From NCBI GenBank assembly GCA_945907055.1, contig CAMDSG010000055.1, positions 1 through 9,764 of the forward strand: a stretch of DNA of 9,764 nucleotides, in the 5' to 3' direction. The translations under genes and the position numbers were made by a program. Below, one piece after another: positions 5,978 through 9,764 of the stretch. This DNA is from Bifidobacterium breve (GTDB lineage Bacteria > Actinomycetota > Acidimicrobiia > IMCC26256). How positions within the stretch are numbered: the first letter of the stretch is position 1; every line of letters starts with the position of its first letter. Under the pieces are notes generated by a model that did no database searches, was not told the DNA's origin, and was given only the letters and a program-made list of their open reading frames with translations.

Positions 5978-7342
5978 GTGCCCGATTCGCTTGACACAAT
6001 CTTTAAGGCCTACGACGTCCGCGGTGTTTATCCGACGGAGATTGATGAGGCTATTGCTCATCGCATAGGTAATGCATTCGTGGCATTTACCGGCGCATCG
6101 ACAGTTGTAGTTGGCCACGATATGCGACCGTCATCGATCCCACTTAGCCGCGCATTTATTGAAGGAGCCATCCTCGCAGGCGCGGATGTTATTGACATCG
6201 GGCTCGCCTCCACCGACATGGTTTATTTCGCCTCGGGACTCCTTGATGCTCCGGCCGCACAATTTACGGCGAGTCACAACCCCGCGCAGTACAACGGCAT
6301 CAAGATGTGTAGAGCCTCAGCGGGTCCTATTGGTGAAGATACAGGGCTTGTTCAAATTAAGGAAGCGGTTGCAGGAGGATTAGTAGAACGCGCAGAAGAG
6401 CCGGGGAGAGTCTCGCAGCGTGGGCTTCTAGACGAGTTTGCCGATCACGTTCGATCCTTTATCCAAGAGCCTGAGAAACTGCGCCCGTTGGTCGTAGTAG
6501 CGGACACCGCAAACGGCATGGGTGGATTAGTCGTACCAGCGGTATTTGAGAAACTTCCGTTTGATCTGACAATTCTCTACGTGGAGTTAGACGGAACCTT
6601 CCCGAATCATCCTGCGGACCCAATTCAGCCAGAGAATCTTGTAGATCTCCAGCGAGCAGTGCTGAAACACGGAGCCGATATTGGACTCGCTTTCGATGGT
6701 GATGCAGATCGCGTATTTGTTGTGGATAACAATGCCGACCCAGTCTCCGGCTCTCTGACCACCGCGATGGTTGCAAAGTCGATACTCCAGGCCTCGGGCC
6801 CAGGGGAGAAGGTCGTACACAACCTCATCTGCTCTAAGTCGGTTGCAGAGATTGTGACAGAGATGGGCTGCGAGCCGATTAGGTCGCGGGTCGGGCATTC
6901 ATTTATCAAGCAAGTTATGTCTGAGACTGGCGCAATATTTGGTGGAGAGCACTCGGGTCACTATTACTTCCGGGATAACTGGCGCGCCGACTCCGGACTC
7001 ATCGCTGCAGTAGTGATCCTTGAGGAACTCAGTCGGGCAAATGCGCCTCTCTCTGAGCTCCGCACTCCATTCGAGAGATACGCAGCCTCAGGGGAGATCA
7101 ACTCAACTGTCGCGGATCCAAAGGCTGTTATCGAACGTGTCTCTGAATTATTTGCCGAACAGTTTGTGGATGCCAAACAAGATCGTCTCGACGGGCTTAC
7201 CGTTGACCTCGGCGACTGGTGGTTTAATCTGCGCGCAAGTAATACGGAGCCTTTACTGCGTCTCAACCTTGAGGCTGCCGATGACTCGGCCTGCGAAGAG
7301 CGCACAGGTCAGGTCTTGGCCATAATCCGGGAGCAGACCTAG
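5978..7342 (+). CDS. manB: phosphomannomutase / phosphoglucomutase
   Basis: Cytosolic alpha-D-phosphohexomutase interconverting mannose-6-P and mannose-1-P (often also the glucose phosphates), the step before GDP-mannose formation. The 454-aa length is normal. All four signatures are present: phosphoserine loop TASHNP (97-102, Ser99); metal loop DGDADR (240-245); sugar-specificity loop GEHSGH (323-328); and phosphate-binding RASNTEPLLRLN (419-430). YDVRG (12-16) marks the conserved N-terminus. GEHSGH is typical of the bifunctional PMM/PGM group. The start is a GTG with AGAGG 6 nt upstream. It sits before the Trm112-like and isomerase genes on the same strand, and the isomerase makes its substrate. 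The 84-bp gap to the next gene is long enough for a separate promoter. Whether it is mainly a PMM or a PGM in vivo cannot be read from the sequence. Confidence 0.95.
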   Translation: MPDSLDTIFKAYDVRGVYPTEIDEAIAHRIGNAFVAFTGASTVVVGHDMRPSSIPLSRAFIEGAILAGADVIDIGLASTDMVYFASGLLDAPAAQFTASHNPAQYNGIKMCRASAGPIGEDTGLVQIKEAVAGGLVERAEEPGRVSQRGLLDEFADHVRSFIQEPEKLRPLVVVADTANGMGGLVVPAVFEKLPFDLTILYVELDGTFPNHPADPIQPENLVDLQRAVLKHGADIGLAFDGDADRVFVVDNNADPVSGSLTTAMVAKSILQASGPGEKVVHNLICSKSVAEIVTEMGCEPIRSRVGHSFIKQVMSETGAIFGGEHSGHYYFRDNWRADSGLIAAVVILEELSRANAPLSELRTPFERYAASGEINSTVADPKAVIERVSELFAEQFVDAKQDRLDGLTVDLGDWWFNLRASNTEPLLRLNLEAADDSACEERTGQVLAIIREQT

Positions 7343-7426
7343 TTATAAAACGAAGCGAAGAGGGCACAGGCCTTACTGAGCCGAGGTAGTTTTACCCACA
7401 GAAACCAATACTCGAGGAGCAATACC

Positions 7427-7663
7427 ATGGCACTAGACCCGCAATTACTAGAGATTCTCGCCTGCCCTGAGGATAAAGGTCCGCTGCTTTACTTCGCGGA
7501 TGAGTCTTCGCTAATTAATCCTCGTCTCAGCAGGAGATACACAGTGCGCGAGGACATCCCCATCATGCTTGTAGAGGAGAGCGAGACGATTAGTGACTCT
7601 GAGCTTGCTCGCCTCCTTGCCAAGGCCGAGGCTGAGGGTATTACCCCAACATTTGGAGCCTGA
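7427..7663 (+). CDS. Trm112-like (UPF0434/YcaR-type) small protein
   Basis: Protein of 78 aa with the Trm112-family framework: LLEILACPEDKGPL at the N-terminus and YTVREDIPIML (about 38-48) in place of the usual YPIRDGIPVML. Classic members carry several cysteines that bind zinc; here only Cys13 remains, so zinc binding is probably lost. Trm112 proteins activate methyltransferases in eukaryotes and archaea; the role of bacterial versions is not settled. An acidic C-terminal helix (about 55-73) extends beyond the core. The ATG at 7427 has AGGAG 7 nt upstream (7415-7419). Its stop is 5 bp before the isomerase start, so the two are surely co-transcribed and perhaps translationally coupled. TATAAA at 7344-7349, just after the mutase stop, is a possible -10 but lacks a good -35. 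Small proteins of this type sit between mutase and isomerase in other actinobacteria (recollection), hinting at a tie to that pathway. Confidence 0.88.
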   Translation: MALDPQLLEILACPEDKGPLLYFADESSLINPRLSRRYTVREDIPIMLVEESETISDSELARLLAKAEAEGITPTFGA

Positions 7664-7668
7664 AAATA

Positions 7669-8721
7669 GTGGGGCTCGATTCGCTCAATTTCTTGGAGGC
7701 TGTGCGCGGACTGCCTGAGCAGATCGCAGATGCGCACGTAGCCGCTCGTGACGCACTTCGAGGCGCTTCGCTTCCTGCGCCCGTTGACCTGACGAGCATC
7801 GCGGTACTTGGAATGGGTGGGAGTGGAATCTCGGGCGATGTCCTTGCCTCCGTGGGGAGCAATGAACTCTCGCTCCCCGTGTTAGTTCATAAGCAAATCC
7901 GAACGCCTGCCTACATTGGCGAGCGAACGCTTGTTTTCGCTGTTTCCTACTCAGGAGAGACAGAGGAGACCGTGTCCATGACGCGCGGTGCAATCGCAGC
8001 AGGGGCAAGAGTTGTAGTGGTGTCGAGTGGAGGCGAACTCGTCCGCATGGCCAATGAGTCGGGTGCGCTTCACCTCTCTTGCCCATCTGGTTTTATGCCG
8101 CGTGCTGCAATCGGTGCCCTAGTGGCACCGATACTCAGCACGCTCGGAGCAATTGGATTGCTCACGAATGTGGATGATGACCTGATCTCAGCGCGCGACC
8201 AACTTGGAGTTCGCCGTGACGCTTGCGCCCCCGAGGTTGCAGCTCCAGAGAATATTGCAAGAGAACTAGCGCGCAATATTGGCGGAACCTTCCCGGTCAT
8301 ATATGGCGGAGGAGCCATCGGTTCTGTTGCTGCGATGAGATGGAAATGCGACATCAATGAGAATGCAAAGGCACCTGCCTTCTGGGCTGCGTACCCCGAG
8401 CTCGATCACAATGAGATCTGCGCATGGGGGCAGCACGGAGACGTCACCCGGCAGGTCATCTCAATGATCGAACTGCGTCATGGTTACGAACATGATCGCC
8501 TCTCGCAGCGAATAGAAGTGACGCGCGACATAGTTAGCGAGGCGGTGCACCAGGTGCTCGAGGTGCGCGCTAGTGGTAGCGGTCGCTTGGCACAGCTGCT
8601 CGACCTTATGTACGTGGGGGATTGGGTATCCGTCTACATGGCAATCAACGCTGGGGTGGATCCAGGGCCTATCGAGGCAATCGCAACTCTGAAGGGCATT
8701 CTGGGTGCCACGGCGGGGTAG
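7669..8721 (+). CDS. bifunctional phosphoglucose/phosphomannose isomerase (SIS domain)
   Basis: Cytosolic aldose-ketose isomerase interconverting fructose-6-P with glucose-6-P and mannose-6-P; with the mutase upstream it supplies mannose-1-P. The 350 aa form two SIS-fold halves. GMGGSGISGD (48-57) and SYSGETEET (93-101) are the phosphate-binding and signature loops of the first. PRAAIG (144-149) follows. The second half holds ENAKAPAF (231-238) and ELDHNEI (244-250), whose Glu231 and His247 match the catalytic pair described for archaeal PGI/PMI enzymes by motif position. The C-terminal part fits the bact-PGI_C domain. The start is GTG at 7669, 5 bp after the Trm112-like stop. Its GGAG (7655-7658) is 10 nt away, somewhat long, and lies inside the upstream gene; no better start is near. 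It corresponds in position and type to the SIS-family gene beside the mutase in mycobacteria. Confidence 0.93.
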   Translation: MGLDSLNFLEAVRGLPEQIADAHVAARDALRGASLPAPVDLTSIAVLGMGGSGISGDVLASVGSNELSLPVLVHKQIRTPAYIGERTLVFAVSYSGETEETVSMTRGAIAAGARVVVVSSGGELVRMANESGALHLSCPSGFMPRAAIGALVAPILSTLGAIGLLTNVDDDLISARDQLGVRRDACAPEVAAPENIARELARNIGGTFPVIYGGGAIGSVAAMRWKCDINENAKAPAFWAAYPELDHNEICAWGQHGDVTRQVISMIELRHGYEHDRLSQRIEVTRDIVSEAVHQVLEVRASGSGRLAQLLDLMYVGDWVSVYMAINAGVDPGPIEAIATLKGILGATAG

Positions 8722-8733
8722 TATGTAATTCTG

Positions 8734-8775
8734 GTCGGGCCCAAAAGTGGCTGTCACCCGGTGATCTGGGCCGAC
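8734..8775 (+). other. bulged GC-rich stem-loop between the isomerase gene and ahcY
   Basis: GTCGG (8734-8738) pairs with CCGAC (8771-8775), and CCC (8740-8742) pairs with GGG (8768-8770), with G8739 bulged. Inside, TCAC (8754-8757) pairs with GTGA (8761-8764) around a 3-nt loop. It begins 12 nt after the isomerase stop and has no T-run, so it may be a U-tract-less terminator of the kind reported in actinobacteria, or part of an ahcY leader. It does not match the SAH riboswitch consensus as I remember it. Downstream, GATAG/CTATC (8803-8816) and GTCT/AGAC (8798-8809) form mutually exclusive small hairpins. Confidence 0.45.
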
Positions 8776-8889
8776 TCCATCCGAGTAGCGCCAACCTGTC
8801 TCGATAGACGGCTATCTAATGGTTCCTGTATTGGTACCTGTAAATAGATTCTTGATAGATGAAGTAGCGCCCTTCAACATGGAGACGAA

Positions 8890-9764
8890 ATGACAGCCAT
8901 TAAAGAAACATCTAATCCTGCAACAAACGCAACTGCCCGTGTCCTCTCTCCTGAAGACTTCAGGGTCGCAGATCTGAGCCTCGCTGTATTCGGTCGCAAA
9001 GAGATTGATCTCGCCGAGCATGAGATGCCTGGCCTCGTCTCGCTGCGTTCCCGTTACGCAGAGTCGCAGCCACTAAAGGGTGCACGCATTACCGGTTCAC
9101 TCCACATGACGATTCAGACCGCAGTGCTAATCGAGACCCTCGTAGACCTTGGTGCAGAGGTTCGATGGGCTTCCTGCAACATCTTCTCTACCCAAGACCA
9201 CGCCGCCGCTGCAATTGCAGTCGGGCGCGGTGGTTCTCCTGAGAAGCCAATCGGTGTTCCGGTATTCGCATGGAAGGGCGAGAGCCTCGAGGAGTACTGG
9301 TGGTGCACAGACCGCGCACTCTCATGGGGTGAGGGAACCGGCCCCAACATGCTTCTCGATGACGGCGGAGATGCAACTCTTCTAATTCACAAAGGCGTCG
9401 AGTTTGAGAAGGCCGGTGTAGTTCCGGATCCATCTACGGCTGACAACGAGGAATTTGCAGTGATCCTTGGGTTGCTTGCAAAGATCTTGGTTGAGACACC
9501 AAACCGTTGGCACGAAGTTGCAGCCGAGATGATCGGTGTAACTGAGGAGACAACTACCGGAGTGCACCGCCTCTATCAGATGGAGGAGACGAACCGCCTC
9601 CTCTTCCCTGCTATCAACGTAAATGACTCCGTTACAAAGTCCAAGTTCGACAACCTATACGGATGCCGTCACTCTCTTATTGACGGAATCGCACGCGCTA
9701 CCGACGTAATGATCGCCGGCAAGGTCTGTGTAGTTGCTGGTTACGGAGACGTCGGCAAAGGCTC
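8890..9764 (+). CDS. ahcY: S-adenosyl-L-homocysteine hydrolase (3' end beyond the window)
   Basis: NAD-dependent cytosolic enzyme splitting S-adenosylhomocysteine into homocysteine and adenosine, which relieves product inhibition of methyltransferases. The first 291 codons are visible and the frame is open at the window end; the family is usually 430-490 aa. Substrate-domain motifs are present: GSLHMT (69-74), TQDHAAAA (101-108), LDDGGD (156-161), Lys250 and Asp254 in VTKSKFDN, and the start of the NAD-binding glycine loop GYGDVGKG (284-291). The roughly 40-residue insert (about 127-150, with EYWWC, and its flanks) marks the longer form shared by mycobacteria and many other bacteria and eukaryotes. 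The ATG at 8890 has GGAG (8881-8884) 5 nt upstream. The 168-bp gap and the hairpin at 8734-8775 suggest its own promoter. Candidates are TTGGTA (8832-8837) with a 17-nt spacer to GATAGA (8855-8860), or TAGATT (8845-8850); both are weak. Confidence 0.97.
   Translation, partial: MTAIKETSNPATNATARVLSPEDFRVADLSLAVFGRKEIDLAEHEMPGLVSLRSRYAESQPLKGARITGSLHMTIQTAVLIETLVDLGAEVRWASCNIFSTQDHAAAAIAVGRGGSPEKPIGVPVFAWKGESLEEYWWCTDRALSWGEGTGPNMLLDDGGDATLLIHKGVEFEKAGVVPDPSTADNEEFAVILGLLAKILVETPNRWHEVAAEMIGVTEETTTGVHRLYQMEETNRLLFPAINVNDSVTKSKFDNLYGCRHSLIDGIARATDVMIAGKVCVVAGYGDVGKG

Noticed and set aside
6459..8757. Minus-strand frames over the mutase and isomerase genes (6459-6776, 6587-6898, 6964-7305, 7685-8086, 8070-8357, 8461-8757)
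   Set aside because: Shadows of strongly supported enzymes on the plus strand; no domain and no upstream signals.
8722..8889. SAH (RF01057-type), SAM-IV or SAM/SAH riboswitch
   Set aside because: The conserved sequence blocks of these riboswitches, as I remember them, are not present; only generic hairpins are seen. An Infernal search would settle it.
8879..8893. Four-codon upstream frame ATG GAG ACG AAA TGA overlapping the ahcY ATG
   Set aside because: It has no ribosome-binding site of its own, and its first codons coincide with the GGAG used by ahcY; a chance ATG is the simpler reading than a leader peptide.

Overview
The window looks like a chromosomal segment of a moderately GC-rich actinobacterium, most likely of the class Acidimicrobiia (the Ilumatobacter-like lineages would fit). 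This placement is inferred from three things. The gene order phosphomannomutase, Trm112-like protein, SIS-type sugar-phosphate isomerase, S-adenosylhomocysteine hydrolase resembles the manB/manA/sahH neighbourhood of actinobacteria. The AhcY copy carries the insert seen in mycobacterial-type enzymes. The FtsH and Trm112-like sequences have the wording I associate with Acidimicrobiia. No mobile elements, CRISPR arrays, tRNAs or rRNAs were seen.

Layout. The left end (1-1835, minus strand) is ftsH, the membrane AAA+ zinc protease, lacking only its C-terminal tail beyond the window edge. A 109-bp divergent intergenic region with a perfect 9-bp inverted repeat separates it from a plus-strand CPBP-family intramembrane protease gene (1945-2703). 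A 203-bp spacer follows. It holds three roughly 40-bp-spaced TTAGGGCNT repeats and a second 9-bp inverted repeat, and it leads to a 57-aa zinc-ribbon protein gene (2907-3080). Next is an 899-aa polytopic membrane protein (3171-5870) resembling GT-C glycosyltransferase / YfhO-like proteins, with an unusual acidic and helical cytoplasmic tail.

The right half is a sugar-phosphate block. It contains a GTG-started phosphomannomutase/phosphoglucomutase (5978-7342), a Trm112-like small protein with only one cysteine (7427-7663), and a bifunctional phosphoglucose/phosphomannose isomerase (7669-8721). The isomerase and mutase together convert fructose-6-P to mannose-6-P to mannose-1-P, the entry to GDP-mannose. 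The neighbouring GT-C-like protein may use the resulting lipid-linked sugar for cell-envelope glycans (inference). After a 168-bp spacer with a strong bulged hairpin, ahcY (8890 to the window end) starts; it recycles S-adenosylhomocysteine.

No intergenic stretch exceeds about 205 bases. Most of the window is housekeeping. The items most worth a second look are the intergenic structures and the tail of the 899-aa protein. I do not see convincing evidence for a wholly new system.
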